NCBI RefSeq assembly: GCF_002954665.1
Contig: NZ_MSCM01000002.1
Location: forward strand, 1,495,303 to 1,559,302
Reading direction: 5' to 3'
Length of the DNA stretch: 64,000 bases
From: Polaribacter glomeratus
GTDB taxonomy: Bacteria; Bacteroidota; Bacteroidia; Flavobacteriales; Flavobacteriaceae
Below the pieces are notes generated by a model. The model saw nothing but the letters and a program-made list of their open reading frames with translations. It was not told the DNA's origin and searched no databases. Of this stretch, positions 26,218 through 35,321 are shown piece after piece. The position numbers and the translations under genes are program-made. Within the stretch, counting starts at the first letter, position 1; each line of letters starts with the position of its first letter.

Positions 26218-26832
26218 ATGAGTTTAATACTACTTACCATAAAAGGAATTTCTTACAGTCAAACACAAAGTGGTGCTTATGCATTGGTTTTGAGTGAGAT
26301 GGAAGGAACGAGAACCTTGCCTATTATTATCGGAGCATTTGAAGCCCAATCTATTGCAATTGCTTTAGAAACAGAAATTAGACCTCCAAGACCGCTAACA
26401 CACGATTTATTTAAAACGTTTTCAGATACTTTTGATATCAACATAAAAGAAGTTATTATTCACAAATTGGTGGATGGTGTTTTCTTTTCTAGTCTAATTT
26501 GCGAAAGAGAAGGTAAAGAAGAGGTTATTGATACGAGAACTTCGGATGCCATTGCAATTGCAGTTCGTTTTAACTCTCCAATTTACACTTATGAAAATAT
26601 TTTGGATAAAGCGGGTATTTATCTAAAGGTAGAAGAAGAAATGGCTTTTGAGAATAAACAAGAGTCAACAGAAATTACGATAAAACTAGATGAAGCGCTT
26701 GACAACGATACAAAAAGTAAATTTTCGAGCTTAACGTTAAAAGAGTTAAACATTCAATTAAATAACGCGGTTACTGATGAAAATTATGAGCTCGCTGCAA
26801 AAATTAGAGACGAAATTAGCAATCGTTCTTAA
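26218..26832 (+). CDS. Bifunctional nuclease family protein (DUF151) with C-terminal UVR motif
   Basis: A 204-residue protein. Residues about 1-135 are the DUF151/BFN domain (LSEMEGTRTLPIIIGAFEAQ, then RPPRPLTHDLF and DTRTSDAIAIAVRFNSPIY). The last ~35 residues (LNIQLNNAVTDENYELAAKIRDEI) are a UvrB/UvrC-type UVR motif, a helical hairpin used for protein contact. Plant BFN proteins degrade RNA and DNA; the bacterial role is not settled. It is followed 13 bases later by the NupC-type transporter gene, so they form an operon. Confidence 0.88.
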   Translation: MSLILLTIKGISYSQTQSGAYALVLSEMEGTRTLPIIIGAFEAQSIAIALETEIRPPRPLTHDLFKTFSDTFDINIKEVIIHKLVDGVFFSSLICEREGKEEVIDTRTSDAIAIAVRFNSPIYTYENILDKAGIYLKVEEEMAFENKQESTEITIKLDEALDNDTKSKFSSLTLKELNIQLNNAVTDENYELAAKIRDEISNRS

Positions 26833-26845
26833 ATAGGATATCCTT

Positions 26846-28591
26846 ATGAAAAAACTTTTTATACTTCTATTTTCTATCGTTTCATTGGTTTCATATTCTC
26901 AAGAAATAGAGCAGAATTGGAACTTTTCATCCATCAAAAAAAATGACGGTAAAGAATTTATTAAAACAGATTCTACAGATACTTTTAATTTAAAGGATGG
27001 GAAATTTACGTATTCTCTAAAAGGAAAAGATAATTTAAGAGCTTCTGGAAATTATATTCATCAGAGTAACTTATTGATTTTTAACTTCAAAGAGCCAAAA
27101 GATACTGTTCGTTATTTTAACATTGTGTCTTTTGATGTCACGAAGTTAGTGCTTTCGGAAAATGATGTAATTTATAATTTATCATCAAACCAACTTGCAA
27201 GTGTCGTAGATCTTCAAGATGAAGCTAATTTAACAGTAAATGATGCGGCAGCATCCGAAGAAAAACCAACCGTTATTTTACCGAGTCAAGGGTTCTCTAT
27301 TAACACCTTATGGCGTGGAGTTTTAGGAATGATTTCTTTAATATTGATTGCATTTTTATTTAGTTCAAACAAAAAAGCAATAGATTGGAAAAAGGCAGGT
27401 ATTGGTTTAGCGCTTCAATTAGTAATTGCAATAGGCGTATTAAAAGTAACGTTTATTCAAAAAGCATTTGAGCTAATTGGAAAGCTTTTTATAGAAATTT
27501 TAGAATATACAAAAGCAGGAAGTAAATTTTTGTTTGATGGATTAATTGCAGACATGGATACCTTCGGATACATTTTTGCTTTTCAAGTTTTACCAACGAT
27601 TATCTTCTTTTCGGCTTTAACGTCCTTGTTATTTTACTTAGGAATTATCCAAAAAGTTGTAAAAGTATTAGCCATCGTTTTGTCTAAATTTTTAGGAATT
27701 TCTGGTATGGAAAGTTTATCTGTAGCAGGTAATATTTTCTTAGGTCAAACCGAAGCACCACTTTTGATAAAAGCGTATTTAGAGAAAATGAATAAGTCAG
27801 AAATGCTGTTGGTAATGATTGGCGGAATGGCTACAGTTGCAGGTGCAGTTTTAGCAGCATATATTGGGTTTTTAGGTGGTGGAGATAAAGAATTAGAATT
27901 GGTTTTTGCCAAGCATTTATTGGCAGCTTCTGTAATGGCAGCTCCGGGAGCAATTGTTATTTCTAAAATTTTATATCCTCAAACAGAAAAAGTAAATACA
28001 GATGTAACGGTTTCTCAAGAAAAAATAGGATCTAATCTTTTAGATGCTATTGCAAACGGAACAACAGAAGGGTTGCGTTTAGCAGTAAATGTGGGAGCAA
28101 TGTTATTGGTTTTTGTGGCAATAATAGCCATGTTAAATGGTGGCTTAGGTTTAATAGGAAATATCACTTCTTTAAATGAAATTATTGCGGCAAATACAGC
28201 TTACAACAAACTTTCTATAGAATTTATTTTAGGATACCTTTTTGCGCCCTTAATGTGGTTAATTGGTGTTCCTTCTATTGATATGACTTTGATGGGCCAG
28301 TTATTAGGAATCAAATTAGCAGCTAGTGAATTTATAGGATATATTCAATTATCAGAGCTAAAAGATGTAACAAACGGCATCCACTTAACCTATGAAAAAT
28401 CGGTAATTATGGCTACTTATATGTTGTGCGGTTTTGCAAATTTTGCGTCTATAGGAATTCAAATAGGAGGAATTGGTTCTTTGGCGCCAGGACAGCGAAA
28501 AACGCTGTCAGAATTTGGCTTAAAAGCACTTATTGGAGGTACAATTGCCTCTCTAATGTCTGCAACTATTGCTGGAATGATTATTGGGTAG
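26846..28591 (+). CDS. NupC-type concentrative nucleoside transporter with an N-terminal secreted domain
   Basis: A 581-residue inner-membrane protein. The C-terminal ~425 residues (from about 155) are a concentrative nucleoside transporter: Nucleos_tra2_N-like spans, then FLGQTEAPLLIKAYLEKMNKSE and the C-terminal GFANFASIGIQIGGIGSLAP motif. The N-terminal part is unusual: a signal peptide (1-18, ending VSYSQ) and a ~120-residue beta-rich domain (about 20-140) like the lipocalin-type domains of Bacteroidota, presumably in the periplasm. thyA lies downstream, which fits nucleoside salvage. A terminator follows. Confidence 0.88.
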   Translation: MKKLFILLFSIVSLVSYSQEIEQNWNFSSIKKNDGKEFIKTDSTDTFNLKDGKFTYSLKGKDNLRASGNYIHQSNLLIFNFKEPKDTVRYFNIVSFDVTKLVLSENDVIYNLSSNQLASVVDLQDEANLTVNDAAASEEKPTVILPSQGFSINTLWRGVLGMISLILIAFLFSSNKKAIDWKKAGIGLALQLVIAIGVLKVTFIQKAFELIGKLFIEILEYTKAGSKFLFDGLIADMDTFGYIFAFQVLPTIIFFSALTSLLFYLGIIQKVVKVLAIVLSKFLGISGMESLSVAGNIFLGQTEAPLLIKAYLEKMNKSEMLLVMIGGMATVAGAVLAAYIGFLGGGDKELELVFAKHLLAASVMAAPGAIVISKILYPQTEKVNTDVTVSQEKIGSNLLDAIANGTTEGLRLAVNVGAMLLVFVAIIAMLNGGLGLIGNITSLNEIIAANTAYNKLSIEFILGYLFAPLMWLIGVPSIDMTLMGQLLGIKLAASEFIGYIQLSELKDVTNGIHLTYEKSVIMATYMLCGFANFASIGIQIGGIGSLAPGQRKTLSEFGLKALIGGTIASLMSATIAGMIIG

Positions 28592-28643
28592 TAGCGAATC
28601 GCCACAGATAATTTATCATTTCTGAATAAAATATTTAGCATAA

Positions 28644-28673
28644 AAAAACCGAGTTTTTAAACTCGGTTTTTTT
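28644..28673 (+). terminator. Terminator after the nucleoside transporter gene
   Basis: The stem AAACCGAGTTT / AACTCGGTTT is bounded by A and T runs. Convergent with the lipoprotein gene ending at 28736, it may act in both directions. Confidence 0.85.
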
Positions 28674-28735
28674 AGAACTCAGATAACACACATTTTTTTA
28701 GTAATAAATTTCGAAAAAAACATTTATTTAGTTAT

Positions 28736-29932
28736 TTAATACTCGGCACTTCTCATTCTTTTTTTATAAACAGCTCGTTCACGCAGTTGCTTTCTTACTA
28801 AATGTCTTGGTTTTATATAAATAACATCTCCAAACATATCTTTTAATGTGTATGTAATATAAAGCGATTCACTTTTTCCATTATAATTAAAACTAGAATT
28901 GATACGATCATTTTTTGGTGTTGTTAATTTAAAATTGACAATTTTTTCACCTTTAGGAAGTTTTTCTATTAAGATTTCAATCTCATTCAATTCTTCTTCT
29001 GATTTCTCTAAATTTGCACTAAAAACACAAACACCATCTTTATTTTGTTTTATTGTAGAAGAACCTTCTTTTATACTTGTATTAACTAAACCAGCTACAA
29101 CCACAACCTCTGTGGTCTTAGAAATCACTTCTTTTTTAGCATCTAATAAGGTGATGTTTACAGTTACTTCTTGGTTTTCTATTTCTCTGTTTTCAAATTT
29201 AATATCACCAAAAGTGTAGTATTTTTCTCCTTTCAGCGTTGTAAAATAGGCTAAATAATACGTTTTGGTTTCTTTAATAAAACCTTCTTTTTGTTCTATT
29301 TCTAAGGAAATAGAACTAACCTCATTATCTTTATCTTTAAGTATTACTGTTGATCTGTAAGAATTGTTTATTCTAGAGGCAATTGTAGTTTTCATCGCTC
29401 TTCTAAAGCTAATTCTAGGAGCTTTTGTATTACTCACAATCACTGTTTGTGATAATGGTTCACCAATAGTTCTTTGATTAGCATCTAAAAAATACATTTT
29501 AACATTTACTTCTTGGCCTATTATATCATCATTTTCAATGGTAATATCTTCAGAAGTAAATTCTTTAGTTTCCTTTCTATCTTTAGAAAGTTCAAGGATA
29601 TATTTTTTGTTTTCATTAAAAAAACCTTTTTTATTCTCAATTTCTACAATTACTGACCTTACTTCATCTATACTTTCATTATTTGTGGCAACAGTTACAA
29701 CATAAATTCTTTTTTTAGGTTTACTTCTTCTTCTTCCAAAATGAGCAAAAGCTTTATTAGATTCAGCCATTTTATGAGTTTCCTTATCTTTTTTAGCAGA
29801 TATTTCCAATTTAGATTTCTCAATAATTTCTTCTAAATCGTCATTATTTTCGCAACTAATTTGTGTAACTGCTAAAAAACTGAAACAGATTAAATAGGTT
29901 AAAACGCGGTATTTACTTTTAATAGTTTTCAT
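28736..29932 (-). CDS. Lipoprotein with three degenerate tandem repeats, function unknown
   Basis: A 398-residue protein. The signal peptide ends at TQIS-C (Cys at about 27), a lipobox. After a charged linker that includes FGRRRSKPKKR there are three units of ~95 residues: about 70-170, 185-285 and 290-385. Each has the pattern EIE-K-GF-ETKxY, a 'GExY-F-DI-FEN-EIE-QEVTVNI-LLDA' stretch and a final strand; the third copy is the most diverged. They look like beta sandwiches. I know no family. Being lipid-anchored and repetitive, it may be a surface or periplasmic binding protein. Confidence 0.75.
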   Translation of the reverse strand: MKTIKSKYRVLTYLICFSFLAVTQISCENNDDLEEIIEKSKLEISAKKDKETHKMAESNKAFAHFGRRRSKPKKRIYVVTVATNNESIDEVRSVIVEIENKKGFFNENKKYILELSKDRKETKEFTSEDITIENDDIIGQEVNVKMYFLDANQRTIGEPLSQTVIVSNTKAPRISFRRAMKTTIASRINNSYRSTVILKDKDNEVSSISLEIEQKEGFIKETKTYYLAYFTTLKGEKYYTFGDIKFENREIENQEVTVNITLLDAKKEVISKTTEVVVVAGLVNTSIKEGSSTIKQNKDGVCVFSANLEKSEEELNEIEILIEKLPKGEKIVNFKLTTPKNDRINSSFNYNGKSESLYITYTLKDMFGDVIYIKPRHLVRKQLRERAVYKKRMRSAEY

Positions 29933-30150
29933 AATGTATTTTTATAATTTTATACAAACTTACTATGGAAGATTACTTTTTTTTGGTGAAACTTTCTGAA
30001 ACGACGTTTTGAGCTTCTAAAGCATGGGAAAGAATTACTAAATGGTTAATAACTTTTAAATAGAATTCATAAAAATGCATCAAAAATACTTGAACCTTTT
30101 TCTATTTTTACATCAGCTTATATAGAACAATTAAACGCATATACAGTAAT

Positions 30151-30975
30151 ATGAAACAATATCACGATTTAGTAAAACACGTTTTAGAAAACGGAAATGA
30201 AAAAGGAGATAGAACAGGAACAGGAACAAAAAGTGTTTTTGGATATCAAATGCGTTTTGATTTAAGTGAAGGCTTCCCGATGTTAACTACTAAAAAGTTG
30301 CATTTAAAATCGATCATTTACGAACTACTTTGGTTTATTAAAGGCGATACAAATATTAAATATTTACAAGAAAACGGTGTAAAAATCTGGAATTCTTGGG
30401 CAGACGAAAATGGAGATTTAGGTCCTGTTTATGGTCATCAATGGCGTAATTGGAATAGTGATGATATTGATCAGTTGCAAGAAGTTATCGATACTTTAAA
30501 AAACAATCCTAATTCTAGAAGAATGATGGTTGCTGCATGGAATCCATCGGTAATGCCAGATACTTCTATAAGTTTTTCAGAAAATGTTGCCAACGGAAAA
30601 GCGGCTCTACCACCATGTCATGCGTTTTTTCAGTTTTATGTTGCAGACGGTAAATTATCTTGTCAGTTATACCAAAGAAGTGCAGATATCTTTTTAGGAG
30701 TTCCTTTTAATATTGCTTCTTACGCTTTATTTACAATGATGATTGCACAAGTTTGTGGTTATGAAGCAGGTGAGTTTATCCATACTTTTGGTGATGCACA
30801 TATTTATAACAACCATAAAGAGCAGTTAGAATTACAAATGTCTAGAGATTTAAGAACGTTGCCAATAATGAAGATAAATTCAGCTATCAAAAATATCGAA
30901 GACTTTAAGTTCGAAGACTTTGAGCTGTTAAATTACAATCCGCATCCTACTATTAAAGGTGCAATTGCTATTTAA
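30151..30975 (+). CDS. thyA: Thymidylate synthase
   Basis: Methylates dUMP to dTMP with methylene-tetrahydrofolate. The 274 residues carry GDRTGTGTKSVFGYQMRFDL (19-38), the catalytic Cys in ALPPCHAFFQFYV (about 155), CQLYQRSADIFLGVPFNIAS and the C-terminal HPTIKGAIAI. Length is about ten residues more than the E. coli enzyme. folA lies 650 bases downstream, separated only by a CBM48 gene on the other strand; its product regenerates the folate that ThyA oxidises. Confidence 0.98.
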   Translation: MKQYHDLVKHVLENGNEKGDRTGTGTKSVFGYQMRFDLSEGFPMLTTKKLHLKSIIYELLWFIKGDTNIKYLQENGVKIWNSWADENGDLGPVYGHQWRNWNSDDIDQLQEVIDTLKNNPNSRRMMVAAWNPSVMPDTSISFSENVANGKAALPPCHAFFQFYVADGKLSCQLYQRSADIFLGVPFNIASYALFTMMIAQVCGYEAGEFIHTFGDAHIYNNHKEQLELQMSRDLRTLPIMKINSAIKNIEDFKFEDFELLNYNPHPTIKGAIAI

Positions 30976-30976
30976 T

Positions 30977-31013
30977 AAAAAAGAGCTTTCAATTTATCGA
31001 AAGCTCTTTTTTA
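30977..31013. terminator. Bidirectional terminator between thyA and the CBM48 gene
   Basis: Arms AAAAAAGAGCTTTC and GAAAGCTCTTTTTT close a hairpin that can serve both convergent genes. Confidence 0.85.
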
Positions 31014-31024
31014 TTAAAAATATA

Positions 31025-31321
31025 TTACAACTCTAAAACAGCATTTTCTGCACCTGCATAGTCATTCCATGAAAAAGAATCTGCTTCATCATCATTTACA
31101 AATACACCATCAACTAGGTATCTAAACTCGTAAGAAGTATTAGACTCTAAATCAACAGTACCTTTAAATGTTCCGTTTTTTAATTTTTTAAGAGGAGTTG
31201 CTTTGTCATTCCATTCATTAAAACTACCTACTACTGCAACATTTTTAGCTTCCTCTGCAGCCAACATAAAAGTTACTTTACAGACTGGTTTGCTTTTTAA
31301 AAATTGTTTTTTAATTGCCAT
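31025..31321 (-). CDS. Small CBM48 / isoamylase early-set domain protein
   Basis: A 98-residue single-domain protein. The pattern VAVVGSFNEWNDKATPLKKL (28-47), FKGTVDLESNTSYEFRYLVDG and the final DDEADSFSWNDYAG are the AMPK-type glycogen-binding fold found at the front of branching enzymes. No catalytic domain or signal peptide is present, so it may be a free glycogen- or protein-binding module in the cytoplasm. Stand-alone copies are common in Bacteroidota; function unproven. Confidence 0.85.
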   Translation of the reverse strand: MAIKKQFLKSKPVCKVTFMLAAEEAKNVAVVGSFNEWNDKATPLKKLKNGTFKGTVDLESNTSYEFRYLVDGVFVNDDEADSFSWNDYAGAENAVLEL

Positions 31322-31596
31322 AATTTATTAATTATAAATTCGTTGGTAAAAATATAGAAGAGTTTATAGTTAACAAACATTATTCAATAGTAATGACAAA
31401 GAATTATTAAATTGTCAATTTTATACGAGTAAATCTTCTGTTTTCTAAATAAAATAGAATTAAAATTATTGTATATCTAAATTTGAAACATCCCTTTTTG
31501 CTTGATTTTCAGTTATTTTACCCCGAAAACGTATTCGTAAAACCTATTTTTTAGACTAAAAAGTAGTAAAAACGTCAAATCTCAAAACATTTGACT
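31322..31596. other. Intergenic region between divergent CBM48 and folA genes
   Basis: No gene seen. The main structure is a hairpin CTATTTTTTAG-A-CTAAAAAGTAG at 31544-31566 with one mismatch, about 30 bases ahead of the folA -7 element. Confidence 0.45.
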
Positions 31597-31604
31597 TATT
31601 TTTG
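31597..31604 (+). promoter_or_regulatory. folA promoter, -7 element TATTTTTG
   Basis: It matches TAnnTTTG. It overlaps a possible upstream start at 31602 and therefore supports the ATG at 31626 as the real folA start. Confidence 0.55.
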
Positions 31605-31625
31605 TGTAAAATCGATAGTAAATTT

Positions 31626-32117
31626 ATGATTACAATAATTGCTGCAATTGCAAAAAATAATGCGCTAGGTAAAGACAACGATTTAATTTGGTATTTACCT
31701 GCGGATTTAAAACGTTTTAAAAATATTACTTCTGGTCATCATATTTTAATGGGTAGAAATACTTTTGAATCTATTGGTAAACCTTTACCAAATAGAACAA
31801 CTATTATTATTTCTAGAAATGATAAGTATCTTAAAGAAGGATGTTTAACTACCAACAGTTTAGAGAAAGCGATTGAGCTTGCTAAAGAAGATCAAGAAAT
31901 TTATATAATTGGCGGCGCACAAATTTATAAGTATGCTATGGAGAATAAGCTTGTAGATGCCCTAGACATTACCTTAGTGCATCATGAATTTGAAGCCGAT
32001 GTTTTTTTTCCAGAAATAGATTTAAAAATCTGGAAAGAGGTTTCTAGAGAAGACTTTAAAGCGGATGAAAAAAATAAATTTGATTACAGTTTTGTAAGCT
32101 ATAGAAAAGTTAATTAA
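31626..32117 (+). CDS. folA: Dihydrofolate reductase
   Basis: Reduces dihydrofolate to tetrahydrofolate with NADPH. The start is the ATG at 31626, giving MITIIAAIAKNNALGKDNDL, the expected N-terminus. Further motifs are WYLPADLKRFKNITSGHHILMG (W and L of the folate site), PLPNRTTIIISR and YIIGGAQIYKYAM. The 163 residues are normal. Its last eight bases overlap the stop of the leftward lipoprotein gene. It works with ThyA, encoded just upstream. Confidence 0.97.
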   Translation: MITIIAAIAKNNALGKDNDLIWYLPADLKRFKNITSGHHILMGRNTFESIGKPLPNRTTIIISRNDKYLKEGCLTTNSLEKAIELAKEDQEIYIIGGAQIYKYAMENKLVDALDITLVHHEFEADVFFPEIDLKIWKEVSREDFKADEKNKFDYSFVSYRKVN

Positions 32118-32544
32118 TTCTATTACTTCTAAACCCGCCACCTAAATTCATTTTATATTTTTGTTGTGCAAACAAAAAATAATTAAAAAGCTTGTAATTT
32201 ACCTCGTACCCATAATCTGTATATAGCTGATAATCAATAATATTTTCATAGATATTAGCATCAAATTGCATCGAACTTATAGCTCTATTATTCCATTCTT
32301 GCACCCAAATTCTATTTCTAGTTTCTAAATAATCTTGAGTATAAAAACCTTCAGGTTGCGCAATAGCATTTAAATAATAGGTAAAACCAGGATCGATAAT
32401 TGTAATTTCGTATTCTAGACTATCGTTGGCAATTACAACAGGTTCTTCTTTTTCTATGTTTTTATTATTTATGGGTGATGCCCCACAAGCCCAGAAAAAG
32501 CTGCCAACAATAAATAGAAGTATAACTTGTTTTAAAAGTTTCAT
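32110..32544 (-). CDS. Lipoprotein of unknown function (DUF6146-like)
   Basis: The start at 32544 gives MKLLKQVILLFIVGSFFWAC, a lipoprotein signal with Cys20; the longer frame to 32595 would put 17 residues before it. The mature ~124 residues hold a block around DSLEYEITIIDPGFTYYLNA, then EGFYTQDYLETRNRIWVQEWNNRA and many aromatic residues. It resembles a short Bacteroidota lipoprotein family that I recall as DUF6146, with moderate certainty. It converges with folA with an eight-base overlap. Confidence 0.75.
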   Translation of the reverse strand: MKLLKQVILLFIVGSFFWACGASPINNKNIEKEEPVVIANDSLEYEITIIDPGFTYYLNAIAQPEGFYTQDYLETRNRIWVQEWNNRAISSMQFDANIYENIIDYQLYTDYGYEVNYKLFNYFLFAQQKYKMNLGGGFRSNRIN

Positions 32545-32644
32545 AATCAGAAGTTTTATACTACGTAAAGTTGCAAAAATTATTCCAAAAACCATTGCTT
32601 TTTAAATCTTTTAACATTAATTTTAAAAATTAAAATCAAAAAAA

Positions 32645-33991
32645 ATGAAGTTTAAAATTTTAGTAATTTTCATTCTAATGATTTCTTTTTCTTGTTCCAA
32701 AAAATCAGAAGAAATAAATCAATATTTAATTTTAAATGAAAAAGATAGAGCAACTTTAAAAGATGAAATTTTAGAAGACAGATTTACAAACCTACTTCCA
32801 AAATTAATGGACACATCAGAAATTGATATGTGGCTTTTAATTTCTAGGGAATATAATGAAGACCCAGTTTTAAAAACGATGTTGCCAGCAACTTGGCTAA
32901 ATGCCCGAAGAAGAACCATTATTGTTTTTTATAGAAACAAAGAAAAAAATACTTTAGAAAGATTGGCGGTTGCAAGATATGATATTGGTAACAGCATAAA
33001 ATCTGCTTGGAATAAAGAACAAGAACCAGATCAATGGAAAGCCTTAGCAAAAATCATTAAAGAAAGAAATCCGCAGAAAATAGGAATTAATTTTTCTAAA
33101 CATTTTGCACTAGCGGATGGTTTGGTGAAAACAGATTATGATGAATTAAAAGAAAATTTACCAGAAGAAGCTTCCTTAAAATTAGTTTCTGCAGAAAAAT
33201 TAGCAATTGCTTGGATAGAAACAAGAACAGAAAAAGAGCTAGAGTTATTTAGAAATTTAGTGAAAATTACGCATACTATTATTGAGGAAGCTTTTTCCGA
33301 AAACACCATTATACCTGGTAAAACTACCACAGAAGATGTCGTTTGGTTTTTACGTCAAAAAGTAACCGATTTAGGTTTAGAAACGTGGTTTCATCCAACA
33401 ATAGATGTACAAAGAAATACGAAAGCATTAAAATCTCATATAGCATCTTTTTCGAAAGGAGAAGCGGAAGAAACGATTCACAAAGGTGATTTGTTGCACT
33501 GCGATTTTGGTATCACGTACATTGGTTTAAATACAGATTGTCAGCAACACGCGTATGTTTTAGATGATGGTGAAAATGAAGTTCCTACATTTTTAGTAGC
33601 AGCTTTAAAAAAGGGAAATAGATTACAAGATATTTTAACCAGCAATATGAAATCTGGAAATACTGGAAATGAAATATTAGCAGCTTCTTTATCCGAAGCA
33701 AAAAAGGAAGGTTTAGTTCCGTCTATTTACACACATCCTTTAGGCAAATACGGTCACAGTGCAGGTACAACGATTGGAATGTGGGATTCTCAAGACGGCG
33801 TTCCTTTTACCGGCGATTATCCTTTGAAAAAAAATACTGTGTACGCAATTGAGTTAAATACAACGGTTACCATAAAAGAATGGCAAAAAGATATTAGAAT
33901 TATGTTAGAAGAAGCTGGTTTTTTTGGTGACGATGTTTTTGAATATGTAAACAAAAGGCAAACGGCAATAATACCTATAAAAACAAAATAA
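32645..33991 (+). CDS. M24 family metallopeptidase lipoprotein (Xaa-Pro aminopeptidase-like)
   Basis: A 448-residue exported enzyme. The lipobox is ISFS-C (Cys17), so it is anchored in the envelope. A creatinase-like N-terminal domain spans about 40-190. The C-terminal pita-bread domain has all five metal ligands: Asp in CDFGITYIG, Asp in LNTDCQQ, His in HPLGKYGHSAG, Glu in YAIELNTT and Glu in IMLEEAG. It probably cuts X-Pro peptides in the periplasm. It opens a tight run with tag (zero gap), the membrane protein gene and the Kir channel gene. Confidence 0.88.
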   Translation: MKFKILVIFILMISFSCSKKSEEINQYLILNEKDRATLKDEILEDRFTNLLPKLMDTSEIDMWLLISREYNEDPVLKTMLPATWLNARRRTIIVFYRNKEKNTLERLAVARYDIGNSIKSAWNKEQEPDQWKALAKIIKERNPQKIGINFSKHFALADGLVKTDYDELKENLPEEASLKLVSAEKLAIAWIETRTEKELELFRNLVKITHTIIEEAFSENTIIPGKTTTEDVVWFLRQKVTDLGLETWFHPTIDVQRNTKALKSHIASFSKGEAEETIHKGDLLHCDFGITYIGLNTDCQQHAYVLDDGENEVPTFLVAALKKGNRLQDILTSNMKSGNTGNEILAASLSEAKKEGLVPSIYTHPLGKYGHSAGTTIGMWDSQDGVPFTGDYPLKKNTVYAIELNTTVTIKEWQKDIRIMLEEAGFFGDDVFEYVNKRQTAIIPIKTK

Positions 33992-34552
33992 ATGCAGCAC
34001 AGATGTTTTTGGGTTACCGATAGTAAATTGTATCAAGAGTATCATGATCAAGAATGGGGTCAGCCTGTTATTGATGATGAAACTTTGTTTGAGTTTTTAA
34101 TTTTAGAAACTTTTCAAGCGGGATTAAGTTGGATTACCATTTTAAATAAAAGAGAAAATTTTAGAAAAGCTTTTGATAACTTTGATTATAAAAAAATTGC
34201 AAAATATCCAGAAAGCAAGTACGAATCTTTGTTGTTAGATGCAGGAATTATTAGAAATAAATTAAAAATAAGAAGTGCTATTACCAACGCACAATTATTT
34301 ATCGATATTCAACAAGAATTTGGTTCTTTCTCTAAATTTATTTGGTCTTATGTTGATGGTAAACCAATTGTTAATAAATTCAAAAAAAGAGCAGAAGTGC
34401 CAGCAACAACTTCTTTATCTGATAAAATTTCGAAAGATTTAAAAAAACGCGGATTTAAATTTATGGGTTCCACGGTAATATATGCATACATGCAAGCGGT
34501 TGGGTTGGTAAACGATCACACCACAGACTGTTTTAAACACCCAGCTGAATGA
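33992..34552 (+). CDS. tag: DNA-3-methyladenine glycosylase I
   Basis: Removes 3-methyladenine from alkylated DNA. The 186 residues open with RCFWVTDSKLYQEYHDQEWG, then LFEFLILETFQAGLSWITIL (helix-hairpin-helix region), GFKFMGSTVIYAYMQAVGLV and the C-terminal DHTTDCFKHP with the zinc-binding Cys/His residues. Length is normal. It begins on the base after the M24 stop and overlaps the next gene by four bases (ATGA), so it is translated within the same operon. Confidence 0.96.
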   Translation: MQHRCFWVTDSKLYQEYHDQEWGQPVIDDETLFEFLILETFQAGLSWITILNKRENFRKAFDNFDYKKIAKYPESKYESLLLDAGIIRNKLKIRSAITNAQLFIDIQQEFGSFSKFIWSYVDGKPIVNKFKKRAEVPATTSLSDKISKDLKKRGFKFMGSTVIYAYMQAVGLVNDHTTDCFKHPAE

Positions 34553-35310
34553 GTGTTTTTAAAATCCCCAAAGTAGATTTAAAAAAAATAGTTTCAGTCT
34601 TTATTAGAGAAATTGGACTTTTTGTTTTTATGGTTTTTGTCTTGTTTTTTGACAGCATTTATTTTTCAGAGAACGTTAAGGAAGTTCAAAATATCCTAAA
34701 TTTTTTAATGATTGTTGGTTTTTTTATCATGTATTTTAGAACCGTTAAAAGAGTTCAAGAATTAATGATTTATGCTGTTATTATTGGGTTTTTAGGCGAA
34801 TATTTTTTCTCTAAGTATCTAGGGATGTACACCTATAGATTAGAGAATATACCTTTATACGTGCCTTTTGGTCATGCCGTTTTATTCGCTAGAGTTTTTA
34901 GATTTAGTAAAGTGTCATTGGTAAGAAAGTACCATAAAAGTATCGAACAATTTTTTGGGATTCTAATTCTACTTTTTGCAAGTATCTATTTACTTTTTTT
35001 TGCGGATATTTTTGGTTTTGTGATGACAATTTGCGTATTTCTATTACTATGGAAAAGACCAAAGGATAGATTATTTTTCTTTACAATGTATTTTTTGGTA
35101 GCCATTTTAGAAATAGGAGGAACCGCTTTTGGATGTTGGAAATGGCCAAATATAGCTTTTGATAGCTTCGAGTTTCTACCAAGTAACAATCCGCCAAGCG
35201 GCATTAGTTTATTCTATTTTTTGCTAGATGTTGGATGTTTTGTAATGTATACACAAAGAAATAAAATGGCTTGGTTTAGATTAAAGAATAGTAGAAAATT
35301 GAATTCTTAA
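34549..35310 (+). CDS. Multi-span membrane protein, function unknown
   Basis: A 253-residue protein with about seven hydrophobic spans (first at ~20-40). Conserved-looking features are GEYFFSKYLGMYTYRLENIP followed by FGHAVLFAR, and a C-terminal GGTAFGCWKWP and PPSGISLFYFLLD. Trp/His/Glu within spans hint at an enzyme or channel, but I know no family. It overlaps tag by four bases and is followed by the Kir channel gene 11 bases later, so it may act with either. Confidence 0.75.
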   Translation: MSVFKIPKVDLKKIVSVFIREIGLFVFMVFVLFFDSIYFSENVKEVQNILNFLMIVGFFIMYFRTVKRVQELMIYAVIIGFLGEYFFSKYLGMYTYRLENIPLYVPFGHAVLFARVFRFSKVSLVRKYHKSIEQFFGILILLFASIYLLFFADIFGFVMTICVFLLLWKRPKDRLFFFTMYFLVAILEIGGTAFGCWKWPNIAFDSFEFLPSNNPPSGISLFYFLLDVGCFVMYTQRNKMAWFRLKNSRKLNS

Positions 35311-35321
35311 TTATTTTACAA

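Noticed and set aside
31602..31625. Earlier start for folA
   Set aside because: It overlaps the predicted -7 element and would add eight residues before the conserved N-terminus.
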